Shown here in pieces: positions 8,463 through 16,592 of a stretch of DNA of 43,739 nt. Made by a program: the position numbers and the translations under genes. The DNA lies in assembly GCA_004173355.1 (NCBI GenBank), contig SEAD01000026.1, forward strand, positions 1 through 43,739, given 5' to 3'. The stretch is from Chitinophagaceae bacterium (lineage in GTDB: Bacteria; Bacteroidota; Bacteroidia; Chitinophagales; Chitinophagaceae). Position 1 is the stretch's first letter. Each line of letters opens with the position of its first letter. The notes under the pieces were generated by a model, which was given only the letters and a program-made list of their open reading frames with translations, ran no database searches and was not told the origin of the DNA.

Positions 8463-9272
8463 GTGGTCGTATTCCCCAATTGTAAAATCAATCTCGGACT
8501 GAAAGTCCTGCGCAAACGTGCAGACGGATACCATGACCTGTCCACGGTGTTTTATCCCCTTCCCTTTTATGATTCGCTGGAAATCGTTCAGTCACCGGTT
8601 TTTTCATTTACCCAGACCGGCCATCAGCTCTCCATTCCCGATGGGGAAAATATCTGTGTGAAGGCCTGGCAGCTACTGAAAAAAGATTTCCCTTCGTTGC
8701 CGGAGGTAGCAATGCACCTGCACAAAACCATTCCCGCCGGGGCGGGTCTGGGAGGCGGCAGTGCCGATGGGGCATTTGTGTTAAAACTGGCCAACCGGAA
8801 ATTCCGGCTGGGAATCCCGGAAGCAGAACTGACAGGCTATGCGCTGCAGCTTGGGAGTGACTGCCCGTTTTTTATCATCAACCGCCCGGCCATTGGCAAT
8901 GGGCGCGGCGAGATCCTTGAACCCGTTGCACTCGATCTTTCGCAGTACCAGCTGCTGATTGTAAACCCGGGCATCCACGTACATACCGGCCAGGCATTTT
9001 CATTCGTGCGGCCGTCTGCTACCGGGCCCGACCCTGCATCTATAATGGACATCCCCGTCACTGAATGGAAGAATGTTTTGCTGAATGATTTTGAACCAGG
9101 GGTGTTTTCCCTGCATCCGGAAATTGGCAAAATCCGCGACCGCCTGTATGAAGCGGGTGCCATCTATGCCGCTATGAGTGGCACCGGCAGTACGGTCTTC
9201 GGGTTGTTTGAAAAAACAACTCCCACGCCGTCATTTCCGGTTCACTACCTGGTGCGATCGTTTTACGACTGA
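8463..9272 (+). CDS. ispE: 4-diphosphocytidyl-2-C-methyl-D-erythritol kinase IspE
   Basis: A 269-residue GHMP kinase starting at GTG 8463. It phosphorylates CDP-ME at the 2-hydroxyl with ATP in the non-mevalonate isoprenoid pathway. Seen motifs: CKINLGLKVLRKRADGYHDL at the N-terminus (substrate-binding Lys and Tyr-His), the ATP-binding glycine-rich loop PAGAGLGGGSADGA (residues 91-104), LGSDCPFFI, and the C-terminal GHMP motif AMSGTGSTVFGLF. It ends with a 10-base tail-to-tail overlap with the convergent VOC gene. Confidence 0.96.
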   Translation: MVVFPNCKINLGLKVLRKRADGYHDLSTVFYPLPFYDSLEIVQSPVFSFTQTGHQLSIPDGENICVKAWQLLKKDFPSLPEVAMHLHKTIPAGAGLGGGSADGAFVLKLANRKFRLGIPEAELTGYALQLGSDCPFFIINRPAIGNGRGEILEPVALDLSQYQLLIVNPGIHVHTGQAFSFVRPSATGPDPASIMDIPVTEWKNVLLNDFEPGVFSLHPEIGKIRDRLYEAGAIYAAMSGTGSTVFGLFEKTTPTPSFPVHYLVRSFYD

Positions 9273-9754
9273 TCCAGCAGGCCCAGCAGCCCCTCCACAT
9301 CCAGCCTGTCGGTCGTCATCACCAGTTCGCCGGATGCCGATAATGGCCATTCGTCCCGCGGACGATCCCAGTATAACTCAACCCCGTTTCCATCGGGATC
9401 ATCCAGGTAGATGGCTTCCGAAACGCCATGATCGGATGCACCGGTAAGCGGATAACCCGCGTCCACCAGGCGTTTCAGGATAGCCGCCAGGTCGCGCCGT
9501 TCGGGATAAAGGATTGCGGTATGGTACAACCCGGGATAATTCCGGGGTGCCGGACCTGCACCTTTGCTGTGCCAGGTATTCAGCCCGATATGATGGTGGT
9601 AACCCCCAGCGGAGATAAAAGCTGCACTGTCACCGTAGTACTGCTGCAGCTCAAAACCCAGCAGGTCGCGGTAAAATTGCAGTGACCGTTCAAGATCCGC
9701 CACCTTGAGATGTACATGTCCGATGCGTGTGCCCGCCGGTACCTGGTAGTCCAT
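9263..9754 (-). CDS. VOC (glyoxalase/dioxygenase superfamily) protein, CatE-like
   Basis: A 163-residue protein counted from ATG 9754 (MDYQVPAGTRIGHVHLKV); an in-frame start 42 bases upstream adds a basic stretch unlike the family. One to two beta-alpha-beta-beta-beta modules of the vicinal-oxygen-chelate fold are visible. Probable metal ligands are the His in HVHLKV (about residue 13), His in YHTAIL (about 78) and Glu in GVELYWD (about 126). The pattern DPDGNGVELYWDRPRDEW resembles CatE / catechol-2,3-dioxygenase-like proteins, but the substrate cannot be told. Its end overlaps ispE by 10 bases. Confidence 0.88.
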   Translation of the reverse strand: MDYQVPAGTRIGHVHLKVADLERSLQFYRDLLGFELQQYYGDSAAFISAGGYHHHIGLNTWHSKGAGPAPRNYPGLYHTAILYPERRDLAAILKRLVDAGYPLTGASDHGVSEAIYLDDPDGNGVELYWDRPRDEWPLSASGELVMTTDRLDVEGLLGLLDQS

Positions 9755-9955
9755 TTTTGCTTTATTTAATGCCTTAAAAGTTTTACCTTTCCGCAAATCT
9801 CCGGATATAACAACAGATTACAGCATACTATCCATTCTTGGTTCCAACCTCGACCTGCTGAACCATTGACGGGCGCTGTCACCCGTGGGTGAGCCCTGCC
9901 CTTCCAGTGCTGTTATACAAGTCCGCATTTCCATTTGTTCATTCCAATCTTTTTT

Positions 9956-11188
9956 ATGCTCTCCCTGCACGAAAAGTCCGTCACCGGTAGTTTTATCGAT
10001 ATAGAATCACAGTATGGTGCCCACAATTACCATCCGCTGCCGGTTGTACTCGAACGCGGCCAGGGTGTGCATGTATGGGATGTGGAAGGCCGCCGGTATT
10101 ATGATTTCCTAAGTGGTTACTCCGCAGTGAACCAGGGCCACTGCCACCCCAAAGTGATCCAGGCGCTGGCACAGCAGGCGGGTAAGCTCACACTCACCAG
10201 CCGTGCATTCCACAATGACCAGCTGGGTGAATATTCAAAATATATCACGGGTCTGTTTGGCTATGACAAAGTGCTGCCGATGAACACCGGTGTGGAAGCG
10301 GTGGAAACGGCTATCAAACTTGCGCGAAAATGGGCCTATGAAGTAAAGGGCCTGCCAGAAGGAACCGCACAGGTGATCGTATGTGACGGGAATTTCCATG
10401 GACGGACTACCGGTGTGATTTCATTCAGCAACGACGAATCGGCGCGAAAGAATTTTGGCCCTTATTTACCAGGCTTTACCAGTATCCCCTTCAATGATGC
10501 GGGCGCCCTGGAACACGCACTGGCCGCGGAAAATGTGGCCGCTTTCCTGTTTGAGCCCATACAGGGTGAAGCCGGTGTGCTGGTGCCGGATGCGGGTTAC
10601 CTGACGAAGGTGCGGGAGCTTTGTTCCCGTGCAGGTGTGCTGATGATTGCCGATGAAATCCAGACAGGTCTTGGCCGCACCGGCAAGATGCTCGCCTGTG
10701 ATCATGAAAATGTACGACCCGATATACTCATTCTTGGCAAGGCCCTCAGTGCCGGTGTCCTACCGGTGAGTGCCGTGCTGGCCGATGATGAAATCATGCT
10801 GACGATCCGCCCCGGTGAACATGGGTCTACCTATGGCGGCAACCCGCTCGCCTGCAAGGTGGCCATCGCCGCCCTTGAGGTACTGCAGCAGGAAGGTATG
10901 ATCGCCAATGCGGAAACGATGGGACGGTTGCTTCGCGAGGGCATCCGTAATATCGGTTCACCTTATATATCCCTGGTGCGCGGAAAAGGCCTGCTGAATG
11001 CGATCGTTATCCGCCATGATGATCCCGAAGCAGCATGGCGGTATTGTATGGAACTGATGAAAAACGGGCTTCTCGCCAAGCCGACCCATGGCGACAAAAT
11101 CCGGTTTGCCCCGCCCCTTCCCATCAATGAATCACAGGTAGCGGAGTGTGTGGACATTATTAAACGTTCGCTAAGCGCCCTCGACTGA
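9956..11188 (+). CDS. rocD: Ornithine aminotransferase
   Basis: A 410-residue class-III PLP aminotransferase starting at ATG 9956; an in-frame TTG 21 bases earlier adds only a few hydrophobic residues. It converts ornithine plus 2-oxoglutarate to glutamate-5-semialdehyde plus glutamate. The signature start [16 protein letters not shown] is typical of ornithine aminotransferases, as are [30 protein letters not shown], the PLP-contacting [14 protein letters not shown] and the Schiff-base lysine in [16 protein letters not shown]. The last base of its stop TGA is the first base of the next gene's ATG, indicating translational coupling with a VIT1-like transporter. Confidence 0.95.
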   Translation: MLSLHEKSVTGSFIDIESQYGAHNYHPLPVVLERGQGVHVWDVEGRRYYDFLSGYSAVNQGHCHPKVIQALAQQAGKLTLTSRAFHNDQLGEYSKYITGLFGYDKVLPMNTGVEAVETAIKLARKWAYEVKGLPEGTAQVIVCDGNFHGRTTGVISFSNDESARKNFGPYLPGFTSIPFNDAGALEHALAAENVAAFLFEPIQGEAGVLVPDAGYLTKVRELCSRAGVLMIADEIQTGLGRTGKMLACDHENVRPDILILGKALSAGVLPVSAVLADDEIMLTIRPGEHGSTYGGNPLACKVAIAALEVLQQEGMIANAETMGRLLREGIRNIGSPYISLVRGKGLLNAIVIRHDDPEAAWRYCMELMKNGLLAKPTHGDKIRFAPPLPINESQVAECVDIIKRSLSALD

Positions 11189-11853
11189 TGGACAAAAAGG
11201 GTTTACCATTTCCGGCACAGGACTTCCTGCTCAACGTAATGATTGGCGCTGGTGACGGACTGATTGTACCATCCGCCCTGATAGCCATCCTTGCGTCCGG
11301 CGGTGCCGGCCAGCAAACGATACAGCATATATTGCTGATCGTTATTTTTCCCGCTGCACTGGTAATGGGTGTGGGCGGTTATCTCACGCGGAAGAATGCA
11401 GACCTGCAGCCGAGGAATTTTGTAAAGGATGAACTCGCTGGCGCCGACAGGGAAAAAACACGCGGTTTTTTTGCCAACCTGGGGATGAATGAAGAAATGC
11501 AGCAGCAGGCACTTGATGAGATGGCCAAAGACGATGAGGAATGGACCAGTTTTGTAGACCGCTATGATATAGATCCTTCGGTATTAAGTCCGGGCATTTC
11601 GGGTCTGATCATCGGGATCAGTTATGCAGTTGCTGCCAGCATTGCATTGCTGCCGTTCTTTTTCCAGCCACTGGTCATGTCTGCATTTTATATCAGTGTG
11701 GCTATTGCCCTGCCCTTGTTGTTTGTGCTGGGTGTTGTCAGGGCACGACTAACGGCACAGCCACCCCTCGCAGGCGGACTACGCCTGCTGCTCACCGGAC
11801 TGCTGGCAATCACCCTCTCCTGGTTTGCCGCCCGGTTTTTTGTATCCCCTTAA
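11188..11853 (+). CDS. VIT1/CCC1 family transporter-like membrane protein
   Basis: A 221-residue membrane protein. TM1 holds the family signature NVMIGAGDGLIVPSAL (about residues 12-27), then a second segment QHILLIVIFPAALVMGVGGYL (about 47-67). A cytoplasmic acidic/charged domain (about 70-125, rich in E, D and M) corresponds to the metal-binding insert of VIT1/CCC1 proteins, followed by three TM helices (about 131-150, 155-176, 188-210). The family moves Fe2+/Mn2+ out of the cytosol into vacuoles in plants and yeast; bacterial members are little studied. It overlaps rocD by one base, so its translation is likely coupled. Confidence 0.88.
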   Translation: MDKKGLPFPAQDFLLNVMIGAGDGLIVPSALIAILASGGAGQQTIQHILLIVIFPAALVMGVGGYLTRKNADLQPRNFVKDELAGADREKTRGFFANLGMNEEMQQQALDEMAKDDEEWTSFVDRYDIDPSVLSPGISGLIIGISYAVAASIALLPFFFQPLVMSAFYISVAIALPLLFVLGVVRARLTAQPPLAGGLRLLLTGLLAITLSWFAARFFVSP

Positions 11854-11867
11854 CCCTGGTTTCCTGT

Positions 11868-11907
11868 AAAAAAAAACCGCGCCCTGACCGAAATACGGCG
11901 GACGCGG
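11868..11907 (-). terminator. Rho-independent terminator, minus strand
   Basis: Read on the minus strand: an 8-bp stem CCGCGTCC / GGGCGCGG with one G-U wobble, an inner CCG/CGG pairing, and then nine T residues (plus-strand A run 11868-11876). Confidence 0.8.
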
Positions 11908-12127
11908 AAAGAGTTGGTCAGATCATGCCGACACATTACAGATGATTGCAGGGAAAACCTGTACATCAGACTTCATCAGCAGCAGGATATTGACTGGACA
12001 GTGGATTTATAAAAACGGGGAATATAAACGCTATTGCTACTGTTACTAACAGCAGGATCTTTGGGAGGGTACCAATTAAAAAAGTCCGGATCGATTGGGG
12101 GACGTGATTTAAATAGAAAGGTTTGGA
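11868..12127 (-). ncRNA. Candidate small RNA of about 260 nt, unknown family
   Basis: On the minus strand a TTTG (12160-12163) and a -7-like TATATTCG (12133-12140) are 19 bases apart, predicting a start near 12127. The same strand reaches a strong terminator at 11868-11907. No protein gene fits between. I do not recognise the sequence as 6S, tmRNA, SRP or RNase P RNA. The alternative is that the terminator simply ends a long 3' untranslated region of the metallo-hydrolase gene, which stops at 12265. Confidence 0.3.
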
Positions 12128-12264
12128 GAAATCGAATATAGATACAAATGGGTGAATGACAAATTTTAAGTTATTATTTTAGCCCTGATCAATAAAGTTT
12201 TTTTTGATATTAATCAACGATTGCATGTTTTATCATGCCATTGTCATGCACTCCCTGTAAATAG

Positions 12265-13134
12265 TTAGAATAAGCGCAGCTGCCTCGGTGGTTCGGGTGC
12301 ATCTGCGGAACGTATCGTTATCTGCCGGGCTACTTCCGCTATAACGACAGAACGTGCTACCGGCGCTGATTTCACGATTTCGTATACCTCTGACTCGCGA
12401 AAGCGGGATGCAACGATCACCGTTACACCATCCGCATGTTTGGTAAACATGGATTCCACGAGTTCGCGCCGGTTATTGTTACTGGAGAGATGTGACAACA
12501 ACAGGTGTGTGAGTGAAGGATTGCGATGACGGATAAAAAGATCCAATGCCTGCCGGTTGGAAAGATGCCCCTGTCCTCCGCGGATCCTGTTTTTGAGGAA
12601 CCAGGGATAACGTCCGTTTTCAAGCATTTCCTCACAATAATTGGATTCAAGGAATACGGCCTGGCATTCACTGAAATGTCTTATGACTTCCGCGCAGCAG
12701 TGACCGATATCTGTCAGCACACCAATATTGAGTCCGTCCTGCGACACCACAAAACTATGCGGGTCGGCAGCATCATGTGTCTTGGAAAACGCAGTGACAG
12801 CGAGTTTGCCGATCCTCACCACCCCGTTTCCGGAAAAGGGAAACACAAGATGCGGCTCCACGGGCAGGCCGCTGCCGCGGAGGGTGGCTTCGGTAATGTA
12901 CACCGGCACCTGGTATTTTTTAGATATCCCCGGCAGCCCGGTGACGTGGTCTGAATGTTCATGGCTGATAAAAATCGCTTTAACCCTTGACATCTCCAGT
13001 CCGAGCCGCGCCATCCGCCGTTCGGTTTCCCGGAGGGAAATGCCGGTGTCTACCAGCACTGCCTCCTCGCTGTTACCGATATAGTAACAGTTGCCATTAC
13101 TGCCCGAGTTGATTGAAGCGATCTGCAGAGCCAT
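12265..13134 (-). CDS. MBL-fold metallo-hydrolase, WalJ/YycJ-like
   Basis: A 289-residue protein from ATG 13134; an in-frame TTG six bases earlier is less likely. The start LQIASINSGSNGNCYYIG, then VLVDTGISLRETERRM, matches the WalJ/YycJ family of metallo-beta-lactamase-fold proteins. The metal site HEHSDH is at residues 58-63; further ligands are likely His in SKTHDAADPHSFV, Asp in GVLTDIGHC, and His in LLLSHLSSNNN. In Firmicutes WalJ is linked to cell-wall/two-component control and DNA repair; the role in Bacteroidota is not settled. Predicted cytoplasmic, two zinc or manganese ions. It lies after the pgk terminator, so is transcribed separately or by read-through. Confidence 0.9.
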   Translation of the reverse strand: MALQIASINSGSNGNCYYIGNSEEAVLVDTGISLRETERRMARLGLEMSRVKAIFISHEHSDHVTGLPGISKKYQVPVYITEATLRGSGLPVEPHLVFPFSGNGVVRIGKLAVTAFSKTHDAADPHSFVVSQDGLNIGVLTDIGHCCAEVIRHFSECQAVFLESNYCEEMLENGRYPWFLKNRIRGGQGHLSNRQALDLFIRHRNPSLTHLLLSHLSSNNNRRELVESMFTKHADGVTVIVASRFRESEVYEIVKSAPVARSVVIAEVARQITIRSADAPEPPRQLRLF

Positions 13135-13154
13135 TTTCAAAATTAACGAATCCT

Positions 13155-13182
13155 AAAAAAAAGTGCCCGGATTCCGGGCACC
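13155..13182 (-). terminator. Rho-independent terminator after pgk
   Basis: Perfect 8-bp stem GTGCCCGG (13163-13170) / CCGGGCAC (13174-13181), loop of 3, followed on the minus strand by eight T (plus A run 13155-13162). Confidence 0.9.
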
Positions 13183-13204
13183 TTCGATAATCTATGGGGA
13201 AAAT

Positions 13205-14398
13205 TTATTCCGAAACTGCCGCAATACCTGGCAGGCTCTTTCCTTCAAAATATTCGAGCATGGCACCACCACCGGTAGATACATAACTCACTTTATCGCT
13301 GAAACCAAACTGGTTGACCGCAGCTACAGAATCGCCGCCACCAACAAGTGAATAGGAACCCTTAGCCGTTGCCTCCGCAATTGCTGTTGCGATGGATTTG
13401 GTTCCTTTCTGGAACTTTTCCATTTCGAACACACCCATCGGACCATTCCAGAGAATGGTTTTCGACTGGCGGATCACATTGGTAAACTGTTCAATCGCTT
13501 TCGGTCCGATATCAAGCCCCATCCATCCATCGGGAATATTGTTTGTCGGCGATGCTGAATCATTTGCATCCGCTGCAAATTTATCGGCGATGATGGAATC
13601 CGATGGCAGGTGGATACATACATTTTTCGATTCAGCCTTCGCAAGCAGTTCCTTTGCTGTGTCGAGACGGTCATTCTCACAAAGCGAGTTGCCAATATTC
13701 CCGCCCTGGGCCTTGATGAATGTATAGGCCATCCCGCCACCGATAATAATATCAGTTGCGCGTTCGAGCAGGTTCTCGATGATCAGGATCTTATCGGACA
13801 CCTTGGCGCCACCGATAATGGCAACAAATGGTTTTTCTGATTTGTGCAGCACCTTTTCGGCACTGGCAACTTCTGCTTCCATCAGCAACCCGAAGAAACG
13901 ATTGGAAGGTTCAAAGAATTTTGCAATGACGGCGGTGGATGCGTGTGCGCGGTGGGCTGTGCCAAACGCATCATTCACCCAGACATCGCCGAGCTTCGCA
14001 AGTTTTTCTGCATAGCCCTCATCGCCTTTCTCTTCCTGTTTGTAAAACCGGAGATTTTCCAGCAGCAGCACCTCGCCCGGCTGCAGTGCTGCAGCAAGAT
14101 CAGTGGCATCCTGGCCAATCGAATCAGTGGCAAACTTTACATCGGTACCCAGCAATTCCTCCAGGTGTGCGACAATATGTTTAAGCGAGTATTTATCCGT
14201 CGGGCCATCTTTCGGACGGCCAAGGTGTGACATCAGGATTACACTGCCGCCATCAGCAAGTACTTTTTTGATAGTGGGCACCGCGGCCGTGATACGGGTA
14301 TCATCGGTGATTTCAAACTGGTCATTCAGGGGCACATTAAAGTCCACCCGGATCAGCGCTTTCTGGCCTTTGAAGTTATGGGATGAAAATTTTGACAT
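13205..14398 (-). CDS. pgk: Phosphoglycerate kinase
   Basis: A 397-residue enzyme of normal length that makes ATP from ADP and 1,3-bisphosphoglycerate in glycolysis (reversibly). Seen motifs: [10 protein letters not shown] (about 15-24), [19 protein letters not shown] (about 57-63), [27 protein letters not shown], the [10 protein letters not shown] hinge region (about 192-201), WNGPMGVFE and the C-terminal GGGDSVAAV...[15 protein letters not shown] nucleotide loop. It lies 150 bases downstream of gap on the same strand but gap has its own terminator in between, so the two are probably separate units or linked by read-through. Confidence 0.98.
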   Translation of the reverse strand: MSKFSSHNFKGQKALIRVDFNVPLNDQFEITDDTRITAAVPTIKKVLADGGSVILMSHLGRPKDGPTDKYSLKHIVAHLEELLGTDVKFATDSIGQDATDLAAALQPGEVLLLENLRFYKQEEKGDEGYAEKLAKLGDVWVNDAFGTAHRAHASTAVIAKFFEPSNRFFGLLMEAEVASAEKVLHKSEKPFVAIIGGAKVSDKILIIENLLERATDIIIGGGMAYTFIKAQGGNIGNSLCENDRLDTAKELLAKAESKNVCIHLPSDSIIADKFAADANDSASPTNNIPDGWMGLDIGPKAIEQFTNVIRQSKTILWNGPMGVFEMEKFQKGTKSIATAIAEATAKGSYSLVGGGDSVAAVNQFGFSDKVSYVSTGGGAMLEYFEGKSLPGIAAVSE

Positions 14399-14510
14399 GG
14401 TCTGGGTTTAAAATGTTTGGAATGCTGACGCAGGTACGGTTGGCTTTATACCGGTCATAACCAGGCTGGCCTGCTGCATCACCGGGGACGATCCGGCGGC
14501 AGGCAGGAAA

Positions 14511-14538
14511 AGAAAAGGGAGTCATTAAAACTCCCTTT
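14511..14538 (-). terminator. Rho-independent terminator after gap
   Basis: Nine-bp stem AAAGGGAGT (14514-14522) / ACTCCCTTT (14530-14538), loop of 7, followed on the minus strand by a T-rich tail. Confidence 0.8.
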
Positions 14539-14548
14539 CCATCCCGGT

Positions 14549-15562
14549 TTATTTACCAATCTTCTGTGCGAAATAATGCACCGTGCGAACCAGCTGGCTC
14601 ACATAGCTCATTTCATTGTCGTACCAGCTCACTGTGCGCACCAGCTGGCTGTCACCAACTGTCTGTACCCTTGTCTGGGTAGCGTCAAACAGTGAACCGA
14701 AACTTGTACCAATGATATCGCTGCTTACGATTTCGTCTTCTGTATAACCAAAGCTTTCATTGGAAGCCGCTTTCATGGCAGCATTCAATTCTTCCACTGT
14801 GGTCTTTTTACCAAGTACCGCTGTCACTTCGGTGAGGGAACCGGTAAGGGTTGGTACACGCTGTGCGCTGCCATCCAGTTTACCTTTGAGTGCAGGCAGT
14901 ACCAATCCGATTGCTTTTGCAGCACCGGTGCTGTTCGGCACAATGTTCTGTGCTGCGGCACGTGCACGGCGCAGGTCACCCTTCGGATGCGGGGCATCCT
15001 GGGTATTCTGGTCGTTGGTATACGCATGGATGGTTGTCATCAGGCCATTCACGATCCCGAATTTCTCTTCCAGTACCTGTGCCATTGGCGCAAGGCAGTT
15101 GGTAGTACAGGATGCACAGCTGATGATGGTTTCGGTACCATCGAGGATATCATGGTTCACATTGAACACGATAGTTTTCAGGTCACCGGTAGCCGGTGCA
15201 GAGATCACCACTTTGCGCGCACCTGCGGTCAGATGGGCTTCAGCTTTTGCCTTGTCGGTGAAAAAACCTGTACACTCAAGAACTACATCCACTCCATGTT
15301 CTTTCCATGGAATCTGTGCAGGATCTTTCTGTGCATATATTTTAACCTCTTCACCGTTTACGGTGATTGAGTTCTCGGTTGATTGTACATCCGCATCAAA
15401 ACGACCCTGTGCGGTATCATATTTCAACAGGTGAGCCAATACTTTCGGACTGGTGAGGTCATTGATTGCTACTACTTCAATACCTTCTTTTTTATAGATC
15501 TGGCGATAGACCAGGCGGCCGATCCGTCCGAAACCATTGATAGCTACTTTAACTGTGCTCAT
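14549..15562 (-). CDS. gap: Glyceraldehyde-3-phosphate dehydrogenase, type I
   Basis: A 337-residue enzyme. It oxidises and phosphorylates glyceraldehyde-3-phosphate with NAD+. The Rossmann start [15 protein letters not shown] (residues 6-20) and the active-site [12 protein letters not shown] with catalytic Cys at about 152 are present, with the later motifs [38 protein letters not shown] and [14 protein letters not shown]. Asp35 in AINDLT follows the beta-2 strand, consistent with NAD+ preference. A good promoter lies upstream and a terminator follows. Confidence 0.98.
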   Translation of the reverse strand: MSTVKVAINGFGRIGRLVYRQIYKKEGIEVVAINDLTSPKVLAHLLKYDTAQGRFDADVQSTENSITVNGEEVKIYAQKDPAQIPWKEHGVDVVLECTGFFTDKAKAEAHLTAGARKVVISAPATGDLKTIVFNVNHDILDGTETIISCASCTTNCLAPMAQVLEEKFGIVNGLMTTIHAYTNDQNTQDAPHPKGDLRRARAAAQNIVPNSTGAAKAIGLVLPALKGKLDGSAQRVPTLTGSLTEVTAVLGKKTTVEELNAAMKAASNESFGYTEDEIVSSDIIGTSFGSLFDATQTRVQTVGDSQLVRTVSWYDNEMSYVSQLVRTVHYFAQKIGK

Positions 15563-15593
15563 TTAGAAATAGTTTAAGTTTTTTATTGAGGGC

Positions 15594-15626
15594 CGAAGTT
15601 ACTTATTTCCAAAGGAATTACGCAAA
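15594..15626 (-). promoter_or_regulatory. Bacteroidota-type promoter for gap
   Basis: On the minus strand TTTG (15623-15626) and TAACTTCG (15594-15601) are separated by 21 bases; the -7 element differs from TAnnTTTG at one position. Predicted leader of about 25 bases before gap. Confidence 0.55.
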
Positions 15627-15745
15627 TACATCAGGTGAAAGAACCCGAAGGCTGCCAAATCCGGGACCGGGCCTGCTGTCCGGGGGAGTGGCTCCGGTCA
15701 GCCTCATTTATCCCGAAAAAATTTCAGGGGAAAAATCAAAAAACA

Positions 15746-15777
15746 TTTGGCGGGAAAAACCCACGATCCTATCTTTG
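15746..15777 (+). promoter_or_regulatory. Consensus promoter for tRNA-Glu
   Basis: TTTG (15746-15749) and TATCTTTG (15770-15777) with a 20-base spacer, a perfect match to the Bacteroidota consensus. The transcript should start about 7 bases before the mature tRNA 5' end. This is the best promoter in the window and calibrates the others. Confidence 0.88.
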
Positions 15778-15790
15778 CACTCCCGAAAAC

Positions 15791-15862
15791 GGCCCGTTCG
15801 TCTAAGGGTTAGGACACCACCCTTTCACGGTGGTGATACGAGTTCGAATCTCGTACGGGCTA
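15791..15862 (+). tRNA. tRNA-Glu (anticodon UUC)
   Basis: A 72-base cloverleaf. The acceptor stem GGCCCGT / ACGGGCT pairs over 7 positions (one G-T), with discriminator A. The D arm is GTCT / GGAC, the anticodon stem CCACC / GGTGG encloses CTTTCAC with anticodon TTC, and the T arm ACGAG / CTCGT encloses TTCGAAT. The CCA end is not encoded and must be added post-transcriptionally. Confidence 0.97.
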
Positions 15863-15864
15863 CT

Positions 15865-15894
15865 AAAGGAGAAACAGGAGTTTCTCCTTTTTTT
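15865..15894 (+). terminator. Rho-independent terminator after tRNA-Glu
   Basis: Perfect 11-bp stem AAAGGAGAAAC (15865-15875) / GTTTCTCCTTT (15880-15890), loop AGGA, ending in a T run to 15894. Confidence 0.9.
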
Positions 15895-15988
15895 ATGTCT
15901 ATCCTTTTCACCCGCGTCAGGTTTTTTCCAGAAAAAACCCTTCCATGACCAGGTCAGGGAAGGGCTACGTTTTTATCAGCTGTTCCGG

Positions 15989-16384
15989 TTAACCGGCACC
16001 GGGTACTTCCCAGTCGAAATTGTTGATGCAGGGATCACATTTGAATTTAAGCACTTTACCGAGGCATTTGCCGGTGCTGCCCTTTTTGACCCAGACGTAA
16101 GCGAGGTCAACGTATTCTTCCACGTCTTTGCCATCATCATTTTTACCTTTTACAATGACGGAATAGGTTTCGCCATCCTTGTTTTTTTTCATGAACACTT
16201 CCGATACGGCCACGAGTGTGATGGACTGGTCATCACAACATCCGCAACGCAGCATCACGAACGCTTCCTTTTTAAGGTAACTGACTGCTTTTTCCGCCTG
16301 GGCGCGGCTGAGGACTGCGAGCTGGTCCGCCTTTGCAAAAAAACCGGCGAACATAAGTACGAGCACCAATAGGGATCTCTTCAT
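15989..16384 (-). CDS. Secreted hypothetical protein with conserved-looking cysteines
   Basis: A 131-residue protein counted from ATG 16384 (MKRSLLVLVLMFAGFFAKAD), which places a normal signal peptide (about 1-18) at the N-terminus; the open frame extends 99 bases further upstream but without signal-like sequence. The mature part has a CGCC cluster (about residues 46-49), a Cys in GKCLGK and a CDPC pair near the end, suggesting disulfides or metal binding. Not recognised as a named family. A perfect -7 element TATATTTG lies 35 bases upstream. Orphan gene, convergent with tRNA-Glu. Confidence 0.8.
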   Translation of the reverse strand: MKRSLLVLVLMFAGFFAKADQLAVLSRAQAEKAVSYLKKEAFVMLRCGCCDDQSITLVAVSEVFMKKNKDGETYSVIVKGKNDDGKDVEEYVDLAYVWVKKGSTGKCLGKVLKFKCDPCINNFDWEVPGAG

Positions 16385-16419
16385 TGAGGTTGTTTTTATG
16401 TGTACGATTAACTGTAAAA

Positions 16420-16427
16420 CAAATATA
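16420..16427 (-). promoter_or_regulatory. -7 element TATATTTG upstream of the secreted Cys protein
   Basis: Perfect TAnnTTTG on the minus strand 35 bases before the chosen ATG (16384). No good -33 TTTG is seen at the expected distance. Confidence 0.4.
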
Positions 16428-16580
16428 TCAATCATTGGACTTAACCGGTCATGGCATATTGTTTTGAAACAGTACTTCTGCATCCATGACCGGGATCCGC
16501 GGCCCGCGGTTGCATACTAACCAAATGGATAGTGCTGCATCCCGATGGTCAAACGGTTATGTGCAATCAAATCCGGGACC

Positions 16581-16588
16581 TACCTTTG
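16581..16588 (+). promoter_or_regulatory. -7 element TACCTTTG directly before the 16593 gene
   Basis: Perfect TAnnTTTG ending four bases before the ATG at 16593. With the usual 5-7 base distance to the start point, the transcript would begin at or next to the start codon (leaderless). No clear -33 TTTG. Confidence 0.4.
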
Positions 16589-16592
16589 AAGG

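Larger units (their letters stand above)
11854..12264. other. 411-base gap without a protein gene
   Basis: No open frame longer than about 20 codons with a plausible start was found on either strand. The stretch is AT-rich in its right half. It holds a strong minus-strand terminator (11868-11907) and a minus-strand promoter-like pair at 12133-12163, described separately as a candidate RNA gene. No terminator for the plus-strand rocD-VIT unit is obvious. Confidence 0.7.

Noticed and set aside
15830-16372. A 180-codon plus-strand frame running out of the tRNA-Glu gene
   Set aside because: It starts inside the tRNA and covers the minus-strand secreted protein in antisense; the minus-strand frame has a proper signal peptide and a -7 element.
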